Source of the DNA: Sabellastarte sp. h YS-2021
Taxonomy: Eukaryota; Annelida; Polychaeta; Sabellida; Sabellidae
DNA: 64,000 nt
Assembly (NCBI GenBank): GCA_964017235.1
Contig: OZ024940.1
Location: 30,002,573-30,066,572, forward strand
Direction: 5' to 3'
The notes below the pieces were generated by a model, which saw only the letters and a list, made by a program, of their open reading frames with translations, did no database searches and had not been told where the DNA came from. Shown here one piece after another: positions 49,001 through 61,000 of the stretch (positions within the stretch are counted from its first letter, which is position 1; every line of letters starts with the position of its first letter). The position numbers and the translations under genes are program-made.

Positions 49001-52000
49001 AGTATTTCGACCGACAAACAAACAAGACGGACGGATGCTGCCAATTACATAACCTCTTTGGCAATGATAATTACGGAAGGTCAAGAGGACTGGGAAATAT
49101 AAAAAAAATATTCCCCGGTCTGTATATCCCAGTATTTGGGTCAAGTACATTTTGTGGTGGAGAATAAATATTCTAACGTGACACTGATGTGTCCTCCATT
49201 CTGATTGGCTAATTGACAAAGTACTTTACGGGTAAAATCGACATAACCTGGTAGGTCTGAATTATTGCTCATTATGGTTGTCGTAAAAATAACCATTTTA
49301 CCGTAAAGATTTGCAATAATTATTCATCTTAAAATAATTTGTCGTGTTAGAATAGGAATAACCCCATCTAGATGGTTTGGGGCAATAAACCCCTCAAGCT
49401 TCACCTTTGGAGCTTATAACCTCAAACCATGGTAAAATTCTGCGTATAAAGTGGTTTTGGAGGGGGAGTCATTCCTATATTGCAATTCCACGTTCAAAAG
49501 TTGCTGGAACTTTTTGGTTTTTCCAGATATGAGCGGCCACCTGCCCGTCCACTGTATCTACCAGCTACTGAAAAGCCGCGTGTTCTCGAAACATCGCGTC
49601 GCCATCAAGGACTGGATCTACCAGCAGCTACGGACGTCTACGACCCCGATACACCCTGTACTGCCGAACTTGATAGAGGTCAGCGTTCTTGTATGGTTAC
49701 ATGTGTGGCTGAGTGTGTGGTTGGGTTATACTGTACCATTTCCTTTTTCACTTCCTTTAAACTTCTAACACTTTTGACTTTTTAACCCTATTGGGACGCT
49801 CTGTTTTTGTTTTCAGAAATCGTTTTTCTAGTCTTGTTTGATTACATGTGTGGCTGATTGTGTGGTTGGGTCATGGTGTACTATTTCCTTTTTCCCTTCC
49901 TGTAAACTTAAACACTTTTGACCTTTTAAGCATTTTTGGGATGCTCTGTTTTTGTTTTCAGAAACCTTTTTCCTAGTCTTGTTTGATTACATGTGTGGCT
50001 GATTGTGTGGTTAGGTTATGGTTGAGTGTGTGGGTGAATGTCTTTGTGTGGATGGTTACGTGTGTGGCTTAGTGGTAGGCGTGAGCAGATGGGTAAATGG
50101 GTCGCTACATGTCTGATTGGGTGTTTGTGTAGGTGAATGAGTGTATGTGTGGTTACTTGTATGGCTCAGTTTATCATTACATGTGTGGCTGAGGAGGTAT
50201 GCCTGAGTGATTGAGTGTATTGGTGGTTACATGTGTGGCTCAGTGTGTACATATTATTATCATAGATTAAATTAAAAATTAAATATAAATTTTAATATTA
50301 TGCAAATTAATTTAATTAAATATATTTTTAGGTTTACATCACATCTGTCGTGTTGCCTAGCAACAAGAACGACCGAACCAACGAGCCGCTGACGGAAAAA
50401 GAAATCCTGGCTGTTTTCAGGGATAACGTTACAGTGAGTGAGGTTAGATAGAAATAGATAAGATAGATATAGATAAGAAATTAGATAAGATAAACTGCTA
50501 AAGCAATTTTACTGAAAAATCGAAATGAAGTTTATAACTGGTATCTCAGTTGGTTAGCATTTAAAATTGCCAGATAAAACTCTTAAACTTTAGAAATAGA
50601 CAATAAATCTCAAGAAATTGTAATATTTTTGTAAGTTTTTTTTTTTTGCATAAGTGTCGAACTGTTCAAAGTAAAATGAGAAAGGAAACATTTTTAGAGA
50701 CTTTAGTGAAATCTGCCAAATTATTGCCTCTGCCAATTAAAGCCATTTGAAGTAAACCTACTTCCACCGTCATTGTTTTTCTTTGATGTACAAAAAATTA
50801 CAGATTATTGAAGGTACTTGGACGCTTTAATTCCTATCCGTTTGCCCGGCATACGACCGTCGCTATTTATAGACGGCTTAAAAGGCCACAGCCTTGACCT
50901 TTGACCCTCCTTTCAGATCACGCCTGATGGTAAGGGTCCCCAGGGCGCTGCGGGAGACTCGGAAAGAATGCGGAAACTGACCGTCCAGATACTGGTGTTG
51001 TATTATCTGCTTCTGTACCAAGACACCGTACACAATAACATGAAGAGCTTGGGTAAGTGTCTGGCTGAGTGTGTGGGTGTGTGTATGGCTATGTGTATGG
51101 GTATGTAAATATTCAAAGGATTACTGGTGTTATATGTAGCTCTACCAAGACACCATGCATCATTATATGAAAAGCTTGGGTAAGTGTGTGGCTATATGTG
51201 TGGCTGAGTGTATGGGTGTGTGTATGGCTATGTGTATGAGTATGTAAATAGTTGAAAGATCCTGGTGTTATGTTATCTACTGCTCCACCAAGACACCATG
51301 CGTAATAACATGAAGAGCTTTGGGTAAGTGTGTGGCTGAGCGTATGGGTGTGTATATGGCTATGTGTATGGCTATGTGTATGAGTATGTAAATAGTCAAA
51401 GGTTACTGTTGTTATATTAAGTACTGCTCTACCAAGACGTTGCATAATAACATGAAGAGCTTGGGTAAGTGAGTGGCTGTATGTGTGACTAAGTGTATGG
51501 CTGTGTGTTTGAGTATGTAAATAGTTAAAGGTTACTGTTGTTATATTAGCTGATTTTGATAGTCTCTGATTGATAATTACAAAGTATATTTTTTTCAAGA
51601 TAAATTTTTGCTATCTACCTTAACGATTATTTATAACTCGATTTTTGTTGTTGTCATTAAATCACATATAAAGTTTGGAGTTTTAGCATCCCCCCTGTAG
51701 ACTCTGTGGTTCCTGTGTTTTAGTGTCCTCCAGCAGACAGGTACACCAGTACTCCCCACAGCTGTGGGCTCAGCTGCCGCTGAAGTACTTGTTACAGCAA
51801 GCGCAGAAACACCATCATCTGTACGCAGGGCTGTTTTCACCCTTACTCAGGTAATGTGACAGTCAGTCAGTCAGTCAGTCAGTCATTCATATAAGCAAAC
51901 ACTCACCTTTAATCAGGTAATGCGACAGTCAGTCAGTCAGTCAGTCAGTCATATAGACAAACACTCACCTTTACTCAGGTAATGTGACAGTCAGTCAGTT

Positions 52001-55000
52001 ATATAGACAAACACTCACCTTTACTCAGGTAATGTGACAGTCAGTCAGTCAGTCAGTCAATCAGTCATTCATATAGACAAACACTCACCTTTACTCGGGT
52101 AATGTGACAATTCAGTCAGTCAGTCAAACACACATACAGTCACACCTTTACTCAGGTAATGTGATTGGCAGTCAGTCGGTCACACAAACACTCACCTTTA
52201 CTCAGGTAATGTGACAACTCAGTCAGACAGTCAGTCAGTCACACACACATACACTCAGACACCCAGTCACAGATACACTCACCTCGGCTATGGTAATGTG
52301 ACAACTCGGTCAGTCAGTTAATCAGTCAGTGACACACATACATAAACAGTCGCATATAGACTCGCCTCTACTCAGGTAATGTGATAACTCAGTCAGTCAC
52401 ACACACACCCTCACAGATACACTCACCGCTACTCAGGTAATGGGACAACTCGGTCAGTCAGTCAGTCAGTCAGTCACACACACACAGTCATACAAACACT
52501 TGCTTCTGCACGGGTGTAGTGACATCTCAGTCAGTCACACATACACGTAGTCACAGACAAACGACAGTCAGGCAGGCAGTTAGTCAGTGACACACACATA
52601 CACACCTCCACAGACGCACATTCAACGCCGCACCCGGTAATGTGACAACTTAGTCAGTTGTTCAGTCTGTTAGTCACAGACATACATACACGGTCAGATA
52701 CACTCACCACTACTCATGTGTAGCGACAACACAGTCAGTCAGTCGCTCAGCCAGACATACACACATATAAACAACCACCTTTCACTAAGAATAAAATATG
52801 GTAGATCAGTTTGTGTGTATGTTAAGCTCCAAGGTTTTATTTGACGCCATGTGGAAAACCGGAAAACAAGCTAGAGGGCACTTGAAGAGGGCCGACATCC
52901 ACTAAGGAGCGTTTTCAAGTATCGTCTTTTTCAAAAGGTAATCACTTCTGCCGTTGGTGAGGCCCCAACGACATAAAAAATTTCAAAACACGGACAAACA
53001 GACAAACACACCCAAAACATAACCTTGTGAAGGTAATAAACACTATCACCCAGTCTTTTCCACAATGTAAATCACTTCCACTGTTGGTGAGGCTCTAACA
53101 ACATAAAAAGTTCAAACACGGACAATCTAATCTAATCTAATCTAATCTACTGCTTTGCAGGTACAATATCTTCCCCAAAAGGGGAACTCGGTGCGCTAAC
53201 TTAATAGAATAATTTATCATAAGGAGGGTCGGGGGACGTTCAAGGTCAGTAATCCAGAGTTGTGGGTGTGACCAGGAGGGAAGGAAACTAAGTCGGGAAA
53301 CTGGAATTGAAGAAGTGGGTTTTGAGGTGTTTCCTGAAAGATGCAACAGAGGGGATATTTTTTATTTGGAAGGGGAAAGAGTTCCAAAGAACCGGGGCGT
53401 AATGACTGAAAGAGTTGGAAAAGTGTTTGATTGATTTATGAAGTTTATGGTCAAAAGTGGGGGTATGAAGGAATTTGAGTTTGGGGGTGCTTCGCCTTGT
53501 ATTTCTGGAAGAGGTCTAGGGATGACGGACAAGCAGATGAACACCCTCAAAACATAACCTTGTAATTATCGTGACGCTTGTTTTAGGTTATTGGCAACTC
53601 ACTACACACATCTCTGTCTAGTGGAAGATTGGTTGGACGAGGAATTGAATTCAGACTTCCATCTCACCGATTTGATAACCGCCAACTCCGCAGAGGTTTG
53701 CTCCACCGATAGTCTGCACAAAAGTGAGTTTGTTTTCCTTGTGAAATTTTTTTTCCATATTTTTTTTTAAATGGTGAGGCTGATTTCAAAGCCCCGGAAA
53801 CCGGTTTTTATTTTTCAGAACCGGGCCGACCACACGTATATTGTTATAGGTTGATACATTCACCAATGATAATTATTGTTTACGAATTGTAAATGCAAAA
53901 ATATGAAGGAAATTTAGAAGTTAATTAGGGCTGCAAATGATCACTTGAGCCTTGATAGACGAGTCGGACTCGAGTCCATTTTAACTACAAGATTACTCGC
54001 CGGGTATTGTATCATTGTCTGTGAAATGAGACATTTGTGTAAAATATGCTACATTTCTGCATTTCCGCCACAGAATATCAATGAAAGCTGTGGTTTTGCC
54101 TTAAAACGTATAATTTACTCCATATTCTATAATACCTGGTTAAATGGAAGATGCTTTTCTTCCAAAGTTTCCATTTGTTTACAGAAGACTTCTAATGGCG
54201 GTTACTAAATCTTGCGATTACTCGAATGTGGGTCGGTTTTCCAAGTGCGGATACTCGCGGCTGTTTTCAGCATCCGTCCCAGCCCTACAGTTAACTTATT
54301 ACAAACTCTCCTGAAAGTTTATTCCAGTGGATATCTTAAAAAAAATTAGGAAATAAATGAAATTTTCTTCTAGCTAAATGTTTCTTCTTATTCAGTAAAT
54401 ATTTCTCCTATCCAGGCTTCCAGTCCCTCCCCGGATCTTCCCCGGAGCTGCAGCTGGTCCTAGACCGGCTCTGCTGCGTGCCGGAGGAGAGGCTGCTTCC
54501 CTACGCGGAGGTGCTGGTTTCAAACCTGCGCCACCTAGTGAAGGACGGTGTGCCGAGGAGGCTGGTGGACCTGGTGAAAAGACTATGGGTCAGGCTTAAC
54601 ACCCTCATGCCCCGGAGGTAGGTTTTAATCAGTGGATTTTGTGAAGTTCCCACCCCGGAAAGACCTCGGGCCCTCGGTGGCCCTAGTGGGTTAGCAGATT
54701 TATTTATTTATTTAGATTTATTTGTTGTTTTACGTCGCATTCAACAACCAGGGTCATATTGCGACGGGTAGTTTACAGGTGGAGGAAACCAGTGCATACT
54801 GCACTGTAAACCACCGGACATCGGCAAGTAACTACCAACTTTCCAACATGAAGCGCCCGGCCCGAGATTTGAACCGGCGGCCTCAAAGGTTGGAGGTGAG
54901 AACTCTAACCGCTACACCACCGAGCCCCCTAGTGGGTCAGCAAGTTAGGTTGTCATCTCTGTATGTGGGTTCAACTCCCACAAGTGGCAAATGCCGAGGA

Positions 55001-58000
55001 CCTGTCCCAATATGACCCCGGGCTATTGAACAGCACGTAAAAAAACCCAACTCTGACCTTTGACCCTGGCTGTTGAATGGGAAAAGAGCACCCTAACTTT
55101 GACGTTGGAAACAAATGGTACTTTGAAGAGCAACCTCTCTACTAGTGCCACACTCTGTATCGCCCATGTTTTTGTAAGTGCTGTCCCCCCCCCCCCCTCC
55201 TTTGCCCATAAATTGCCAATATGTCATTCTGAGATGATTTAACTCCATTAAAAAAAAACATGTAGTAAGTCATATTTGATTACTTAATCATCCATTTTCG
55301 ACATAATTTTCCTTGTTATGGCCGTTACTTTACATTGAATTGCAGTGAGGTTTGTTTTCATCGGCCGCGCGTATACTTCCTGTTGGTGTATACTAAAATG
55401 TGAATACCTAAATTCGGTTTATTTTTTTCTAGGGCTGTGAACGGTTATTCAAGCCTCGATAGACGAGTCGATCTTGGCTTGTACTCGAGTCCATTTTAAA
55501 AACTCGGTTACTCGCGAGGTATTGTATTATCGCCCACGTATTGAAACGTTTGTGTAAAATATGCTAAATTTCAGCATTTCCGTCACATAATATAAATTAA
55601 AATTGTTGTTTTCGCTTGAAAACGTTTAATTTACTCCATATTCTATAATATCTGGTCAAATAGAAGACGTTTTTCTTCAAAAGTTTCGTTTCCAGGACCA
55701 ACTATTTGTTTACAGAAGACTTCTAATGGTAAGCACTAAATCTCGTGGTTACTTGAATTCGGGCCGGTTGTCAGAAGGGGAGTACTCGATGCCGTTTTTC
55801 AGCACCCGTCCCAGCCCTAATTTTTTCCAGAATATCCCAATTTTTACCAATTTTGAAGAAAGCTTTATAAAATATATCTGACAAGGACTTTAGATCTAGT
55901 TTTTGTTTTACGTCGCATTCAACAGCCAGGGTCATATTGCGACGGATAGTTTACGGGTGGAGGGAACCAGTGCATACTAGTTGGTCAAGATTCTGCACTG
56001 AGTAAACCACCGGGCATCGGCAAGTAACTACCAACTTTCCTACATGAAGTGCCCGGGCCGAGATTCGAACCGGTGACCTCAGAGGTTTTAGGCGAGCACT
56101 CAAACCGCTAGACCACCGAGCCCCCCGACAAGGCCTTTGAAAATCCACATGGGGGGGCCACGGTAGCAGAGTGGTAACACTCTCATCTCCCACCTCTGAG
56201 ATCGGAGTTCGGTTCCCGGCATGTCCTCAAGTGGGAAAGCTGGTACTTGCTTGCCATTAGTCGGCAGTTTACAGTACAGAACCTTGACACCAACTGTATG
56301 TACTGGTTTCCTCTGCCCTTCCAACTACCCGTTGTGATAATTGACCTGTACAGTGTGTTGAAAGCGACATAAAACCCCAAATAAATAAATAAATTGAAAA
56401 CTCAAATAAGTTCATATTTCCTCTTTTCAACCAGATTGCGGGTACTGACAGTCAACGCACTATGCCAGGGGTCAGGACAGGGGTCGTTGACGGAGGAAGA
56501 TTTGACCTTTGACCCCTTGCAGGTGTTGAATTGTGAGCCGCCGGTGTTACAGTGCCCGCCGCTGCTGGAAATTCTCGTGCGAGTTCTGGACGCTTTTCTG
56601 CAGGCGTCCAGCGCGCAGCTACACACGCACTCGCAGGTAAGATGTACTGCCAAGTAATTCTGTTCAAATTGTTTTACTCTCTGCGTATTGCTATGTGTAC
56701 ATGTTAAAAACGTCAAATTGGACGGTGATTTTCAAATTACTGAACAATTTCTGTGAATTTCCCTACTTTTCGAGGAACTCAATATTTGACCTATTGCTTG
56801 CAATATTTGCATTGGACAGTGAGGAACACAGAGGACGTGGGTTCAATCCCAGGACCACTTAAAATGGTGGTCCTTTTGTCATTGGGTCCTATCCCCAGTG
56901 GCAGGCCAAAGAACCTCAGGGATGTTGATAAATGGTCAACCAAAATTACACGCCTGTAGTGTGAACAACTCAGGCGAAATCGGGGGACCTGGGAGGTGAT
57001 CCCCTTGCCGATAAAAACTTCTAACCGTGGGACGTACCGCTTGTATTGTGAAAGGGGCGTAAATTACAATTGTAAAATTATTTTTTTTTGAAAAAAAAAA
57101 AAAAAAAAAAAAAATTAAACAATTACGTGATGTTGTTTTAGCTTTCAAGTGTTCAGGATTCCAGTAACGAGTCTCAGAAGGAACAAGAACAGCTTCGAGA
57201 CGCGTTGTTGGCCACTCAAAATAGTGCCGCCCTGCAGCTACTGCTCGAGCTGTGTCTCCCTGGCGACGAAAAGGTAAAATAGAGGCGGAGGGATTGTGAT
57301 CCTTTGAGTGCTACTGTTTGCTTATCACTCTAGAGCCAGGCCCTAGTAGTTTATATCAAGTTTGGGCATCTGATCACAGGCTGTCACGTCTGTGTGTGGG
57401 GTCGACTCCCACACGTGGAAAAATGCTGTGGACCTGTCTCCATACGACCCTGGCTGTTGGACTGGATGTACAAACCTCTAAATTTTATATCAGTTTTTAA
57501 AAGAAAATAATTTAAAAATTAGACCCACTGTTAAAAGTGGCCCGAGTACTTTAAAAAAGTAACAGGATGGTATATAGAAAAAAGTACTCAGCTAAATGTC
57601 AAGAGTAGCTATTACTCAGTTAGCTATGTCTAATGTCCGCCCTGTGGATCCTGTGAAAGGATGTAACTGATAAATTCAAGGCCTCATGCCAAATTTGGTT
57701 GAGATTTGCCCCCCCCCCCAAAAAAAAAGTTTTTCTTTAAATGAGTGGAAATGAAGTGTTAGTAAATTTTTGTTCACGACAACACCAAAAAATATTTCCA
57801 CGCGGCTGAAAAGCAGTCCCAGGCAAGCTATCGGCACAGAAAGCCTCCATATCAGTGTTCGTCGAGATATGTAAAGAAATATTCTTCTCTTTAAAGGAGT
57901 TGAAACCAAGTGCAATGCTGGAAAAATATAAAACCACATTGCTGATCACTTGTTACCCTAAGCTTTTGACGGTGTTTTTAATGGTTTTTAACCAGTTTTT

Positions 58001-61000
58001 GATGGTTTTAAATAGGACTGTGATTCGGTCAGAAAAATGACAACGGGTATTCGCCTTGAAAGAACTGATCCAAATTCAGGGAACAGTGTTTTAGTTGTCA
58101 CCCGGTGGAAGTAGCAGAGAAGCAAACATGGCGGATGATGTAAACAAACCGTTACGAAAAATAATGTTAAATATCTGTAAAAAATAAGAAAAATTATGTG
58201 AAAAACTAATATCAGTTGAAGAAATCCGACAGAATGCTAAGGTTTGTCCGAGTATTTCATTGATGTACGCTATATTTAATATTTTTTCGGTTACCCGCTT
58301 CGCCAGTTTGTACTCGGTTTCTTAAGGAAATTCGGACTGTTTTCGGGTAACCGGGTACCCTGTCACAGCCTTAGTTTTAAATCACCTTTTTGATGCCATC
58401 TTGTCATAGTGTTGCGATCGAAAGTAAATATGGAAACCGGGTCCCGAAAACAAAAATTCGGTGAAAACCGGATTCGTTCGAATTAGTATACACCAAATTG
58501 TAATCAAGCTGTAAAACTTTCTGTGCGTGTACATGAACAATTATTTCAACTAAGATGTGGTTTATGTGATGATAAAACAGACGTTTTGGATATCATTTCA
58601 TTGTATATTGGCAAAATATTACAGAAGTAAATATTTTTAAACGTTTCTGTGCAATATTTTCTACGTTTTGATGTGAAATATGTAACATTTCAGGAACCGG
58701 TTCTTCGCTTTTGTCACCGGATTTCGTTTAGGCTTATATAAATCGAATAGAAACCAACTATCCTGTTTGCCGTCTTTATCACGATCTTGTCACGGATCTT
58801 TTTTCGATGCCTCAAAATCCTAAACCCTGAAGAGACTTATGTTTTTTTCTGTGTCATTATGTACACAGACAGAGGCGGGATTGCTGAGCCCACTGAGGGA
58901 GGTCCAAGGAGTCGTGTGCTCGTATCTCCACCAGAAGTTCATCTCGGACCCAGCCCTGATCAAACTGGTCCACTTCCAAGTAAGTTTGGAAAGTGTCCCC
59001 CCCCCCCCAACTGGCAGGCTGGACGGCAGATTATACAAAATGCAATCTAACAAACCTGTTTACCAACTAGTATGCGCTGGCTTCCTCCATCCACTGGTGA
59101 GTGGATTCGCCTCAATTTTCATGGTCGATTATTTGTCTATTTTTCGGACCGATAATCGACCCCAAAACTTCACTGTTGGTCAATATATCATGAAACACTT
59201 TTCAGGGAGGAAGTATATTTCAACCCGGTAAGAATAACGGTGTTTCCGACATTTAGAATCTACCAAAAATACCCACTTCCTGTAAATATGGCGGTAGATA
59301 TAAACAATGAACATAACAATATATTATATATTATCTTCAATAATGAAGATAGCAATATTATACGAGTGCGTAGCACAAGTACATGTATTATATAGTTAAT
59401 CTTCATGAGTGATATATTTTTTTTCTGTAAATGTCTAATGAGGGATGTTTTACTTTTAGTATCCACCATTTTGTATGTTTTATGACTTAAATAAACCCAT
59501 ATTTAAAGAAAGAATGTGCAGAAAGGGTTTTCATATATATACAGGGGTCACCTGAGAATATAAAACCTCGATCTTTAACTAGCGATTTCTCGGTCATTTG
59601 GGCGTGGATTTTTGTGCAACAAAAAGGAACGGAGGCGCTCTAAAAAGACCTTTCTACTGATACATAATACGTGTTTGTAGGTTACCTAGTTTCCGAGATA
59701 TAGTGGAAAACCCGGAAGTTGTTGACACTGATTATCTGTGGTACTGGGGTGCCGTTGTATACAAATAAAATATATCATGCTCCGTATATCCCCCCTATAG
59801 GGGTCAGATAAGGTTTAAGGTGGATAATAAATTACAGACGCAGTCAGGCAAACAAACAGTCGAACACACCCAATACATGCCCCCTGTTTGGCTGGAAACA
59901 ATAAATATATGTGTTTTTATCATTGCCAGGGCTACCCGAGTGAGCTACTTCCTGTCACTGTTGCGGGAATCCCGTCCATGCATATCTGTCTGGACTTCAT
60001 CCCAGAACTGCTGAGTCAGCACAATACGGAGAAACAGGTACGAAAGGTCAAATCAAGGTCAAAACTATATCGACTTAAACTCAGATCTTTGTCTGTATGT
60101 TTTTTGTGCATTGCGTTGTCTTTGTCTCAATTCATAATTTTTTATAATTTATAATGCATTTAATATGTAAAATAGGGTTGTAATTTGGGACATTTTTTTT
60201 GCACATTTTTATCATGTTTGGGTTCTGCACAGAATATTGGAACACAAACAGTCTGTAACTAAACCGGAAATTACAAGAAAGTACTGCTGATCGATTAGAT
60301 ACTCTTGATTTTGTCTTATATTTTTTGGCAAAAATATGACGCTACAAATTACAGACAGTGATTTGCATGTATTTTCTAGAAAAACTTTTAAAGACGACTT
60401 TTGCAAATGTTCAAAACAGTTCCGAATATCATCTACTGGAAACAAAGACTCAACTAGTCCAAATATTCTTTCTCGGCTCCATGATTTAAAAATGTACTTT
60501 ATTTTTTTTTTGTCTAGATTAATAGTAGGTTTTAATTTTCTCTCCAGACATTTTATTTGTTGCTCTTCATTTACATGTCATTTTGTCTCGATTTTAATTG
60601 CGGTTTCATTTTTTTCTTCCCAGATCTTTGCTATAGACTTGGTGTCACATTTGAGCCGGCAATACCCCCTCCCCAAATCTCTGGGCGTGGCCAAACTGGC
60701 TGTGAGTGTAATGGCTACTCTGCTTAATGGTAAGATGACAGAATTTTGGTTTTCTAAAGACAAATTCAGACGGCCGTAAAAGCGAACAAATTTCCTTGTA
60801 AAGAAAACAATTTCTAAGAATATGAAATTCTGTAATAAAACACAGAGGCTGTGGGTTCAAACCCAGGTACAGGCAGACACTTGGCTCAGATGACCACTTA
60901 AAATGGTGGTCCTCTGTCATTGGCTCCTATCCCCAGTGGCAGGTTAAAGAACCTCAAGGACATTGATAAATGGTCATCCTTGAACCTCTGTCTTTCAGTT

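Noticed and set aside
51140..51470. Extra INTS2 exons at the repeated exon-14 ends
   Set aside because: The copies lack acceptors, contain stop codons, and the real exon 14 joins exon 15 in phase without them.
51113..51598. 161-codon minus-strand frame rich in His-Thr-Ser
   Set aside because: It is the complement of the GTGTGTGGCTGAGTG repeats in INTS2 intron 14. Low complexity with no family resemblance.
53150..53520. Possible LINE or host coding segment in INTS2 intron 15
   Set aside because: Short frames on both strands show no motif that can be matched to a family, so it is left unassigned.
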